Positions 18,814-26,238 of a DNA stretch of 64,000 nucleotides are shown here, in pieces. The position numbers and the translations under genes were made by a program. How positions within the stretch are numbered: the first letter of the stretch is position 1; each line of letters starts with the position of its first letter. The notes under the pieces are model-generated. The model was not told where the DNA came from. It was given only the letters and a program-made list of their open reading frames with translations, and ran no database searches. Origin of the DNA: Rhodothermus profundi (GTDB taxonomy: Bacteria > Bacteroidota > Rhodothermia > Rhodothermales > Rhodothermaceae). The DNA lies in assembly GCF_900142415.1 (NCBI RefSeq), contig NZ_FRAU01000001.1:124001-188000 (forward strand), in the 5' to 3' direction.

Positions 18814-20394
18814 ATGCGTGGTTACTGGCTGTTGTTGACGCTGGGACTGGCCCAGGTAACCCTGGGCCAGGGCGTGGACCTGGCCTTCCTGCAAACGCGG
18901 GCTGAGGCGACGGGGTTTGCCGAGACAACGCGCTACGATGAGGTCATGGCCTTTCTGGACGTACTGGAGGCCAGTTCCCGCCGCATTCATGTCATGCGCT
19001 TTGGATATACCACGGAAGGGCGCGCCTTGCCTCTGGTCATCTATGGAGAGGTGGTGAATGCCACCGACGATGGCGTGCAGGCTGCGCTGGCACCGCTTCG
19101 TGTGTTGATTGTGGCCAATATTCACGGAGGAGAGGTCGCCGGTAAGGAGGCTACCCTCATGCTGCTGCGGGCACTGGCAGCTGGCATGTATGCTGAATGG
19201 GCCGATTCACTTGTTCTGTTGGCGGTGCCGATCTACAACGCGGACGGCAACGAGCGCATCAGCCTGTACAACCGACCGCGACAGAACGGACCAATCGGGG
19301 GAATGGGGCAGCGTTCCAACGCCCAGGGCTATGACTTGAACCGAGATTTTATGAAGGCCGATGCACCCGAGACACGCGCGCTGCTTCAGGTGCTGCGCGA
19401 CTACAATCCGCATGTTCTGATAGATCTGCACACGACAGACGGCACGTACCATGCCTATCCGCTTACTTATGCCCCTCCGTTGCATCCCTCCACTCCTGCA
19501 TCGCTGGTAGATTACCTGCGCCGGGTCTGGCTTCCGGCAATTGACGACACGGTCTGGACCAAACACCGTTGGAAATTTTTCTATTACGGCAATCTGCCCT
19601 GGCCTGGCAGCAAACGCCCACCTGGATGGTACACCTTTGACCATCGGCCACGTTTTGCCACCAACTACGTCGGGCTCCGAGGCATCATCGGGCTGCTCAG
19701 TGAGGCCTATGCCTATGCTCCGTTTGAAGAACGCATTGAAGCAACGTATGCCTTTCTGGAGGCCGCGCTTTCGTTTGCCGCGGCTCATGCCAGCGAGATC
19801 CGTGCGCTGGTTGAACAGGCACAACAGGCTTCACCGGTAGGTCAGCCCATTGCGCTGCGCGCGCGCATTACGCAGGCATCCAAACCAGCACTTGTGCTGC
19901 TGGGAGCTGTTGATTCGCTCCGGCACCCTTATACAGGACGGCTCATGTTGCAGCGCCGCAAAGAGGTTTTTCCCGAACTGCTTCCGCTGTACGATCGCTT
20001 TATGCCTACCGAGACCATCTCGATTCCTCAGGGTTATCTGGTGCCGGATAGCCTGGCGCGCGTGCGCGATCTGCTGGAAGTCCACGGGATTCCCTGCGTG
20101 CCTGTCAAACCAGGGCGTACGCTTGCGGTTGAGCGTTTCAGGATTGATTCGGTCGCTGTGGCAGACCAGCCCTATCAAGGGCACAGAGGACAGGAAGTGT
20201 GGGGAAAATATGTGCGGCAACGGCTGGCGGCGACCGCAGGCGATTGTGTGGTAACCATAAATGGGCGCACGGGGCGTCTGGCGGCGCTATTGCTGGAGCC
20301 GAGGTCCGACGACGGTGTGGTCGCCTGGGGACTCGTAAAAGACTATGTGGCGCCAGGACGTTTCTATCCGATCGCGCGCATACCCGTCCCGTAA
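18814..20394 (+). CDS. M14-family zinc carboxypeptidase, exported
   Basis: A 526-residue peptidase with a short signal peptide (MRGYWLLLTLGLAQVTLGQG). The M14 zinc site is present as NIHGGEVAGKEA (H104, E107) and the later His in LIDLHTTDG (about 206); RDFMKADAPET and the SEAYAYAPFEERI segment, holding a likely catalytic Glu, follow. The last 200 residues are an extra beta-rich region of unknown role. It is placed 3 bases behind the NSS transporter and is expected in the periplasm. The pairing suggests peptide scavenging. Substrate preference cannot be read from the sequence. Confidence 0.88.
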   Translation: MRGYWLLLTLGLAQVTLGQGVDLAFLQTRAEATGFAETTRYDEVMAFLDVLEASSRRIHVMRFGYTTEGRALPLVIYGEVVNATDDGVQAALAPLRVLIVANIHGGEVAGKEATLMLLRALAAGMYAEWADSLVLLAVPIYNADGNERISLYNRPRQNGPIGGMGQRSNAQGYDLNRDFMKADAPETRALLQVLRDYNPHVLIDLHTTDGTYHAYPLTYAPPLHPSTPASLVDYLRRVWLPAIDDTVWTKHRWKFFYYGNLPWPGSKRPPGWYTFDHRPRFATNYVGLRGIIGLLSEAYAYAPFEERIEATYAFLEAALSFAAAHASEIRALVEQAQQASPVGQPIALRARITQASKPALVLLGAVDSLRHPYTGRLMLQRRKEVFPELLPLYDRFMPTETISIPQGYLVPDSLARVRDLLEVHGIPCVPVKPGRTLAVERFRIDSVAVADQPYQGHRGQEVWGKYVRQRLAATAGDCVVTINGRTGRLAALLLEPRSDDGVVAWGLVKDYVAPGRFYPIARIPVP

Positions 20395-20604
20395 GAAACT
20401 CTACGCTTCAGTTTATGGTACCAACCACACCAGGCGTGGCCACAATCATGACGGCGCATCCCGGGGAATCGCGTGATCAGGGGCAACAGTAACGCAACCG
20501 AGACGTACGCTGGCAATACCCTGGGAGAGCAGCCAGCATATGTGGCCAGCAATTTCCGGTCTATCAGGCTCCTCCCCATCTATGCAACGGCATGCAAGAG
20601 GCTG

Positions 20605-21186
20605 ATGAAGTACGCTATTGTTACAGGGTTACTGCTGCTTACCTGGCCTGCCCAGGCTCAGCTACCCCTGGCAGATCGTCCTATGCCTTCGGTTGATGGG
20701 CGCCAGGTAACGCTTGCGCAGCTTCGTGGAGCGCATGGACTGGTGCTTATTTTCTGGAGCAATCGTTGCCCGTGGGTGGATCGCTATGAGGCGCGCGTGC
20801 AGGAGCTGGCCAGAACGTATGAGGCCCGGGGGATTACATTTGTGCTGGTAAACGCCAACGACCCCAACAGCTCTCCCCGGGAATCGCTGGCGGCCAGTCA
20901 GCAACGGGCCCAGCAAAGAGACTATGCCATGCCTTATCTGATAGATGAGGGTGCGGCGCTGGCTCGGGCATTGGGAGCGTCGCGAATGCCTGAAGCATTT
21001 GTCTTTGACGCTCAAGGCCGGCTCGTCTATCGGGGAGCCATTGACGACAGCCCTGGCGATGCCGCTAATGCGCAGCAGGTCTATCTGAGGACAGCGCTGG
21101 AGGCTCTGTTGCAGGGGACGCTGCCGGAAACAACCAGAACAGGTGCCTTCGGATGTCTGATTCGCTTTCCACAGGATGGGCGGTGA
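20605..21186 (+). CDS. Thioredoxin-fold (redoxin/TlpA-like) exported protein
   Basis: A 193-residue thioredoxin-fold protein. ATG 20605 follows AAGAGG and opens a signal peptide (MKYAIVTGLLLLTWPAQAQ); 44 open codons upstream are excluded. The active-site region reads FWSNRCPWVDRYE with a single cysteine, C55, in place of the usual CxxC, the pattern of the redoxin subgroup with NxCPxV. A second Cys lies far away in GAFGC near the C-terminus. It probably acts as a peroxiredoxin-like or monothiol redox protein in the periplasm. Its last 34 bases overlap the LuxC-like gene. The 210 bases before it hold no gene that I can support. Confidence 0.82.
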   Translation: MKYAIVTGLLLLTWPAQAQLPLADRPMPSVDGRQVTLAQLRGAHGLVLIFWSNRCPWVDRYEARVQELARTYEARGITFVLVNANDPNSSPRESLAASQQRAQQRDYAMPYLIDEGAALARALGASRMPEAFVFDAQGRLVYRGAIDDSPGDAANAQQVYLRTALEALLQGTLPETTRTGAFGCLIRFPQDGR

Positions 21187-22241
21187 GTGCGCAGCTTGCC
21201 AAACGCATGCAGCGGCTGCGGCAGCTGGCCCGGCAATGGCAGGCACCTTCGTTTCCTGAGCGGCAGGCAGCCGTTGAACGTGCGCTGGCTACCTCAGACT
21301 TTTTGACGGAAGAAGCAGCGGCGTTTGCACTGAACTACCAGATGCACGTGCTGACAGAGCAAGCGCTGCATCGCTTGGTAACCGAACTGCCGCCGGCCTC
21401 CGGGCAGCGCGTATTGCTCTGGCAGGCCGATCGGGCACCGCTGGCAGGTTGGGAAGAGGCGCTGCTGCTCTGGTTAAGTGAACACCGGGGCACCCTGCTG
21501 CTTTCAGAACCAGCCGCTACGTTGGTGGGCGCTCTGTTGCAGGCGCTGGAAGTCGAGACGTTGCAGCTTGGCACGGAGGCTAACCTGGCGCAGTACCTGA
21601 ACGAAGCCGATGTGCTGCTGGCGGTCGGAGACGAAACAGTGCATCAACAGGTGCAGGAAGCATTACGACAGGTTCGGCGTCCGCCCCGAAACGTGCGGCT
21701 TCTCCCGCTCCGTTATGGAGTAGCCGTGTTGGATGGACAGGAAACGCCGGACGAGCTGGAAGGGTTGGCTGAAGATGCGTTGCTTTTTGAAGGGGTTAGC
21801 AGCCGGAACGTGCGGTTGCTGTGGGCTCCGGAATCGCTCCAGCCCGATGCGCTGCTTGAAGCCCTGTCGCTGTTTCGCGGCGTGTTTCCGGCCCATCCGG
21901 CTACGCCAGGACGCCTGAAAATGCCGCAGGCGTGGCTGAAAGCAACGGGCACGCCCCACGCCTATGGCGAGGGCATGGAATTCCTGGTTAGTAAAGGACC
22001 ACCTGAGGTACAAGCGCCGGGGCACCTGCGCTGGGTATCCTATCGCCGGCTTGATGAGGTAGCAAACTGGCTGCGCGCGCATGCTTCTGAACTCTCGGTT
22101 GTCGTGGCACGCGCTGCCTTGCTGCAGCAGTTGCCTCCCTTGCCCGGGCGCGTCGTGCCTGGCCAGGCGCACCGGCCTTCGTTTCCAGACCCTGCGAACG
22201 CAGCGGTCGGTGTACTTCGCGAATTGTTGGCCGCAGCTTAA
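21153..22241 (+). CDS. Acyl-CoA reductase-like (LuxC family) protein lacking cysteine
   Basis: A 362-residue protein following the LuxC/acyl-CoA reductase family of Bacteroidetes: SDFLTEEAAAFAL near residue 50, RYGVAVLDGQETPDELEGLAED (188-209), SSRNVRLLWAPE, and a final PGQAHRPSFPD block. Family members normally read GLGCRN where this one reads GVSSRN; S217 takes the place of Cys, and I find no cysteine anywhere in the protein. LuxC-type enzymes form an acyl-thioester on a Cys, so aldehyde formation by the standard route seems impossible. It overlaps the thioredoxin-like gene by 34 bases and shares its TAA with the convergent Nfu-domain gene. Confidence 0.75.
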   Translation: MSDSLSTGWAVSAQLAKRMQRLRQLARQWQAPSFPERQAAVERALATSDFLTEEAAAFALNYQMHVLTEQALHRLVTELPPASGQRVLLWQADRAPLAGWEEALLLWLSEHRGTLLLSEPAATLVGALLQALEVETLQLGTEANLAQYLNEADVLLAVGDETVHQQVQEALRQVRRPPRNVRLLPLRYGVAVLDGQETPDELEGLAEDALLFEGVSSRNVRLLWAPESLQPDALLEALSLFRGVFPAHPATPGRLKMPQAWLKATGTPHAYGEGMEFLVSKGPPEVQAPGHLRWVSYRRLDEVANWLRAHASELSVVVARAALLQQLPPLPGRVVPGQAHRPSFPDPANAAVGVLRELLAAA

Positions 22242-22546
22242 CGGACGGTGCGTTCGGCCAGATAGGCGCGCAGCACTTCGCAAACAGGGTGCTCGATAAG
22301 GTCCCAGGAAACGTCAGGCCGTTTGGTTACGGTGACAAACTCCGGCAGAATAAGCACGTCGCAAACGCCCTGGATCGCAAACAGAGCGGCTGCCAATGGA
22401 TGCGCCGCCGCCGCTTCGGCCGAACGAAAACTCAACAACCCACTGTCAATAAAAGTCTGTCCCGGCGCTGTAAATTTGAGACTATTGGGGTTGGGAGTGG
22501 GTTGACTTTGCAGCTCTGCGGTTGAAGATTTCTTCCAGAAACGCAT
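22238..22546 (-). CDS. Nfu N-terminal-domain protein
   Basis: A 102-residue protein from ATG 22546 (MRFWKKSSTAELQ); the frame is open to an ATG at 22621, giving 127 residues, but that start would lie only 13 bases from the divergent gene. QPTPNPNSLKFTAPG, AHPLAAALFAIQGV and EFVTVTKRPDVSWD are the signature of the Nfu N-terminal domain. In Nfu iron-sulfur scaffolds this domain precedes a NifU-like C-terminal domain with CxxC. Here that second domain is absent, so cluster assembly itself would need another protein. It converges on the LuxC-like gene, both using the same TTAA for their stops. Confidence 0.85.
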   Translation of the reverse strand: MRFWKKSSTAELQSQPTPNPNSLKFTAPGQTFIDSGLLSFRSAEAAAAHPLAAALFAIQGVCDVLILPEFVTVTKRPDVSWDLIEHPVCEVLRAYLAERTVR

Positions 22547-22634
22547 AGCGCCCGAAAATTTCCTTTGGGGAATGCGTAAACGGAAAGCCCGGCACGTAGC
22601 CGGGTTCCATGTGGCCAACATAACGGAGCAACCT

Positions 22635-23018
22635 ATGGCAACAACGGATACCCCATCGCATCACTGGCAGCGTCTGCGTCAGCAAACGCAGGAGCTCGTA
22701 GAAGACCTGCGGGCGTGGGTAGAATTGCGCCTGACGCTTACTCAGATGGAGATTGAGGAGCGTATCGAAACGCAAATCCGCCGCTTGCTGCTGCGCTTGC
22801 TCATAGGAGCACTGGCCGGACTTGCGGCTGTGTTTGTGCTCGTAGCGGTGGCGTTAGGGTTGGGAGCTTGGCTGGGCCATACGGGCTGGGGATTTCTGGT
22901 GGTAGCACTGGGGCTGATGGCTGTTGCGGCTGGATTGCATTTTAGCCGGCGACGTTCGAGCAAAGCAGTGCCGACGGCAACGCCAGCAGGGGAGCCAGAC
23001 CGCGCTGCAAACGCTTAA
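22635..23018 (+). CDS. DUF1469/holin-superfamily-like small membrane protein
   Basis: A 127-residue protein: a basic/acidic helical N-terminus (about 55 residues), two adjacent membrane helices (LLIGALAGLAAVFVLVAVAL and GWGFLVVALGLMAVAAGL) and a charged tail with RRRSS. This is the layout of the family labelled putative phage holin superfamily III (DUF1469), common in chromosomes with no phage nearby. GGAG precedes ATG 22635. I see no phage genes, so lysis is unlikely. It is divergent from the Nfu-domain gene and 70 bases before the helical protein gene. Confidence 0.78.
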   Translation: MATTDTPSHHWQRLRQQTQELVEDLRAWVELRLTLTQMEIEERIETQIRRLLLRLLIGALAGLAAVFVLVAVALGLGAWLGHTGWGFLVVALGLMAVAAGLHFSRRRSSKAVPTATPAGEPDRAANA

Positions 23019-23088
23019 TCCCGGCCCACAGGGGTCGATTATTACAGGAGATGGCGTGGATTGACCCCGGATTCTGTGAAGAGGCAGC

Positions 23089-24102
23089 ATGACTACTTAC
23101 GAGCTGACCCAGCACCTGAGCACGCTCCTGCAGACCACCGATAAGGATCGGCATTTTGTGCGATATGTTTTCGTGCTGGCGCGTGCTTACGACCGGCTCG
23201 GTGTCGAGCTAATGGAGGGGTTAACGAGTCGGAACCGAACGCTATTTTCTCGCAAACATCACGCGGTGCGAGACGCTTTCTACGAGGTGCGTCGCCAGAC
23301 CGAGACGTTCCCTGTCGGGCAAATCTTTCATGAACTGATTGAGCTGCGCGAGAAGCTATCGCAACTGACCCAGCAGTTTGCAGAGACCGGTCAGGAGCGG
23401 GAGGCGCTGCAAGGGTTTGCGGCGGAACTGCATGGCTTCTATGAAGCCTTCGAGCAGTTTGTGCGGTCAGCCAGTGATGAAGCATTTGGTGCGCTGATGC
23501 GCGCGGCCCACCATTTGCATCTTCGTCTGCAGACGCTGCGCCAGGTGCTTCGGCTGATCTGTACGACCTTGAACGCGGAGACAGCGCCGCAGGAAGGATG
23601 TCAGTTGCTAACGCTCCTCTTTGATGGGAATGGTGACTACGAGCGTTTACTGGTACGCCTTCAGGCGCTGGAAGTTGCTTATCGCCACCTGGAAGCCTTG
23701 ACCGGTATTACGGAACCTGCGCTGACCGTCCAGCGATTGGAAGCTGACCGACGCATGCGAATCAGCGTGGAAGGAGAGGCGCGTCTGATTGAGGTGCTAA
23801 CTGGCTTGCTGGAGCGCTACGTGTTGTTTCGGGCTCATCTGAACGGGGCAGCGGATGATGAGGTCGGGTATCGGGTCGGCGCAACGCAATCCTTAATTAA
23901 CCTGGTGGATGCGCTGAAGCAAGCAGAACTGACGGATATACTGGACGATGAGCCGCGGTTGAAAGCGTGTGCGCTGGAATTGTACCGGGAACTGGAGGTG
24001 TTGGTAAGTGACGGGGCGTTGTTGCAGATCAATGAGCGGCACCTGCCCGGTTCGCCGGCGTATGTTTCTGGCGCGCAACCAGCGCCAGCCTCGGCCGCCT
24101 GA
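23089..24102 (+). CDS. Unrecognised all-helical cytoplasmic protein
   Basis: A 337-residue soluble protein that I cannot place in a family. It is almost entirely predicted helix, rich in Leu, Glu, Gln and Arg, with no signal peptide, membrane segment or catalytic motif visible. Heptad-like stretches occur near residues 80-110 (IFHELIELREKLSQLTQQFA) and 190-220. GAAGAGG precedes ATG 23089. The next gene starts 20 bases downstream in the same direction, so they are probably co-transcribed. Codon choice is like that of the neighbours, which supports a real gene. Confidence 0.65.
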   Translation: MTTYELTQHLSTLLQTTDKDRHFVRYVFVLARAYDRLGVELMEGLTSRNRTLFSRKHHAVRDAFYEVRRQTETFPVGQIFHELIELREKLSQLTQQFAETGQEREALQGFAAELHGFYEAFEQFVRSASDEAFGALMRAAHHLHLRLQTLRQVLRLICTTLNAETAPQEGCQLLTLLFDGNGDYERLLVRLQALEVAYRHLEALTGITEPALTVQRLEADRRMRISVEGEARLIEVLTGLLERYVLFRAHLNGAADDEVGYRVGATQSLINLVDALKQAELTDILDDEPRLKACALELYRELEVLVSDGALLQINERHLPGSPAYVSGAQPAPASAA

Positions 24103-24122
24103 AGTACAGACTTGCCCGCAAG

Positions 24123-24557
24123 ATGCAAGTGCCGCGGCGAATCCGGCTGGAGCAGGCATGCGTTCGTGCAGACCGGCAGGATGCACTGGCAACGTTAACC
24201 GAGCGATTATTTCTGCGTCGGTCCTTTCTCTACCTGAAGCCATCCGATCAGCAATGGCTGCGGCCGGAGCTGGTGCAACTGCTGCGTCGGCACAGCCGGC
24301 TTTACCGAACCATCAGTACACCTTTCGACGGTCCGTTACCCTTTGCACTGGGCTACTTTCAGGTGCGCGAAGGTAAACTGGAGTCTGTTGCTGAGGCCAT
24401 TCCTATAGAAGATCCAGCGCAGGTTGCCTGGCTGCTCAGTGAATTTCTGCAGCCAGGCGCCCGCCTCTGGGTGGAAGAGGAAGGGAGGTGGCAGGGATGG
24501 CAAATTGAAGGAGAAGGTAGGCTTCAGCAGCTTGCCGGAGCACCCGACAGGAAATAA
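24123..24557 (+). CDS. Unrecognised small protein
   Basis: A 144-residue soluble protein with mixed helix and strand. The first half is basic (RRIRLEQACVRADRQ, FLRRSFLYLKPSDQQWLRPE), the second acidic with two Trp-rich pieces (LWVEEEGRWQGWQIEGEG). No known motif is visible. It follows the 337-residue helical protein after 20 bases and overlaps the convergent 214-residue gene by 34 bases. Function unknown; I support it by its tight operon spacing and gene-like codon use. Confidence 0.55.
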   Translation: MQVPRRIRLEQACVRADRQDALATLTERLFLRRSFLYLKPSDQQWLRPELVQLLRRHSRLYRTISTPFDGPLPFALGYFQVREGKLESVAEAIPIEDPAQVAWLLSEFLQPGARLWVEEEGRWQGWQIEGEGRLQQLAGAPDRK

Positions 24558-25168
24558 GCGTGCAGATACTGAAGCGCCGTTTCGGGCGGCATTTCTGCCG
24601 AAGGTTGCTGGCCGGGCAGTAAGACAATCGCTGTGAGCTGGCGTCCGGCAGGCGTCAGGTGATCGCGTAGCCGCAGCGCCGGGCAGCGTCCCTGGTAAGC
24701 CAGGATGGCTGTTACCTGGTGAGGCCGGCGCGGATAGGGGGGATCGGCAGGAAGCTGATGGCGCAGATGCGTAAGCGCCTGTTGCAACGCGTCTAACGAG
24801 GAGTCGGGTAGCGGAATAAACAGATCAATGCAATAATCGCGGCCAAAGTCAATTTCTACTGTGCTGTAGTGGGGGGCGTCCGGTTGCCAGTTTATCCGAA
24901 GTCGGCCACAGCCCTGGGTGAGCCGGGCGACGGCTTCTGCCAGTTCGGCAAAGCGGACGATCAGCTCATCTTGAAGACCCTGGTAGGCTGCGCTGAGGGT
25001 ATCCGGAGCGGAAGCACTGGCCACCTCCATAGCGGCCCGATACGCTGCTTCTTGCAACCACTGCTGCAGATCCGGATCGGCATTAATCCGCTCCTGCCAT
25101 TGGCGAACTGGTTGCCACAGCATGGGCTGCAGCAAAGCGAGCCAGTCGTCAACGGTGCGGTGCGCCAT
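24524..25168 (-). CDS. Unrecognised protein in the tlpA-ytxJ operon
   Basis: A 214-residue soluble protein, N-terminal half helical, C-terminal half with strand-like pieces such as YSTVEIDFGRDYCIDLFIPLP and HQVTAILAYQGRCPALRLRDH. No family recognised. ATG 25168 lies 3 bases after the TlpA stop, so it is the third gene of the ytxJ-tlpA operon and might act in the same thiol-redox or envelope process. It converges on the 144-residue gene with a 34-base overlap. Confidence 0.6.
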   Translation of the reverse strand: MAHRTVDDWLALLQPMLWQPVRQWQERINADPDLQQWLQEAAYRAAMEVASASAPDTLSAAYQGLQDELIVRFAELAEAVARLTQGCGRLRINWQPDAPHYSTVEIDFGRDYCIDLFIPLPDSSLDALQQALTHLRHQLPADPPYPRRPHQVTAILAYQGRCPALRLRDHLTPAGRQLTAIVLLPGQQPSAEMPPETALQYLHAYFLSGAPASC

Positions 25169-25171
25169 GGC

Positions 25172-25783
25172 TCAGGAAGCCGATTCGTTAAGCAAGGCTT
25201 CCAGACGAGGACGCATCGCCTGCGTGGGAAAGATGCCCAGCACCTCGTAGCGCATGCGGCCTTCTCGATCGATAATCACCGTAGTGGGTAGGGCGAAAAT
25301 GCCGCCGTATGCTTCGGCTATGGTGCCGTTATCCAGTACAATGGGATAGTTGATCTTAAAATCCCGGGCAAAGGGGGCAACGACTTCAGCGCCCCCTTCG
25401 TCCAACGAGATACCCACGACCAACAATCCCTGGTCCCCCAGTTCTTGCTGCAATGCAACGAGATCAGGGATTTCCGTGCGGCAGGGAGGACACCAGGTAG
25501 CCCAGAAGTTTAGCACAATGACCGACCCTCGGTAATCGCTCAGGCGAAAGGCGGAGCCATCCAGACGGGGCGCCTCGAAGTCAGGAGCAGGTCGGGGCGG
25601 CTGAATTTCTCGAACGCCAGGCAAAAGCACCGGTTGTTGCAAATCGGCAGCCGCCTGGTCGGCGGATTTCGATTGACAACCAGCTCCTACAACAAGCAGG
25701 CTACTGATCAGTACGGCTGGCGGTAACCAACCGGTCCAGCGTCTGGGCAAGGGCATGGGTCGTAATGGCATAGTGGGAAGCAT
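25172..25783 (-). CDS. TlpA-like thiol-disulfide lipoprotein
   Basis: A 203-residue thioredoxin-fold lipoprotein. The signal peptide ends in VGAGC with lipidation at C36. The catalytic motif is WCPPC (C98 and C101) in the strand LNFWATWCPPCRTEIPDL, and the cis-Pro loop reads FALPTTVIIDREG, as in TlpA/ResA proteins. It would act outside the inner membrane to reduce or oxidise thiols of secreted proteins or cytochromes. Its start at ATG 25783 overlaps the end of ytxJ by 83 bases; ATGs at 25771 and 25756 are alternatives that shorten the overlap. Confidence 0.9.
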   Translation of the reverse strand: MLPTMPLRPMPLPRRWTGWLPPAVLISSLLVVGAGCQSKSADQAAADLQQPVLLPGVREIQPPRPAPDFEAPRLDGSAFRLSDYRGSVIVLNFWATWCPPCRTEIPDLVALQQELGDQGLLVVGISLDEGGAEVVAPFARDFKINYPIVLDNGTIAEAYGGIFALPTTVIIDREGRMRYEVLGIFPTQAMRPRLEALLNESAS

Positions 25784-26081
25784 GAAAAACTACCTGTCCT
25801 CGGTAAATTACGAAAGCCTGAGGCGTCTCGTGGCGGATGCCCAGGCGGCGTGTGATGGCGTCGGAAACGGACCGCGCCGTCTGCACCACTACTTCATAAA
25901 CGGGTACAGAACGGGCGGCAGCCAATTGCAGCACTTCTTCACGAGCCTGATAGCTGATGCCACAGCGTCGGCTGTGCTTAAACAACACAATCGGCTTTTG
26001 AAAAGAGTGGGCCAGCACTGTTTCCAGCGCTGCCTCGTCGGTAATCGGAGTAAGCAAAATGTCGGGTACTTGCGGACGCAT
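25701..26081 (-). CDS. ytxJ: Monothiol bacilliredoxin-like protein YtxJ (BrxC)
   Basis: A 126-residue thioredoxin-fold protein with one cysteine, C40, in FKHSRRCGISYQA. The surrounding LFKHS, the VSDAITRRLGIRHETPQAF block and VVFHASHYAIT match the YtxJ/BrxC family, which removes bacillithiol from proteins in Firmicutes and is also common in Bacteroidetes. The usual motif is TCPIS; here Pro is replaced by Gly (RCGIS). It implies that the organism makes bacillithiol, though no bsh gene is in the window. It is the first gene of a three-gene operon with tlpA. Confidence 0.87.
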   Translation of the reverse strand: MRPQVPDILLTPITDEAALETVLAHSFQKPIVLFKHSRRCGISYQAREEVLQLAAARSVPVYEVVVQTARSVSDAITRRLGIRHETPQAFVIYRGQVVFHASHYAITTHALAQTLDRLVTASRTDQ

Positions 26082-26238
26082 TGCGCAAAAAGTTACAGAT
26101 GCCTACGGAGAAAAAAATGACAGGAAACAGGCGAAGGCATTGGATCTTGGCTATACTACCCTTCGTTGCGATGCAACATGAGACGTCTTCTGGAGGCTTT
26201 CGTTTCATGCACCAAAAGTTTCAAAGCGGAGCATCAGT

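Noticed and set aside
22635-23018. Prophage, suggested by the holin-like protein
   Set aside because: No endolysin, integrase, capsid or tail gene is near; the DUF1469 label is a family name used for many chromosomal membrane proteins.
26082-26238. Small open frames between ytxJ and pepF
   Set aside because: The gap must hold both promoters, and the frames have no ribosome site or family likeness.
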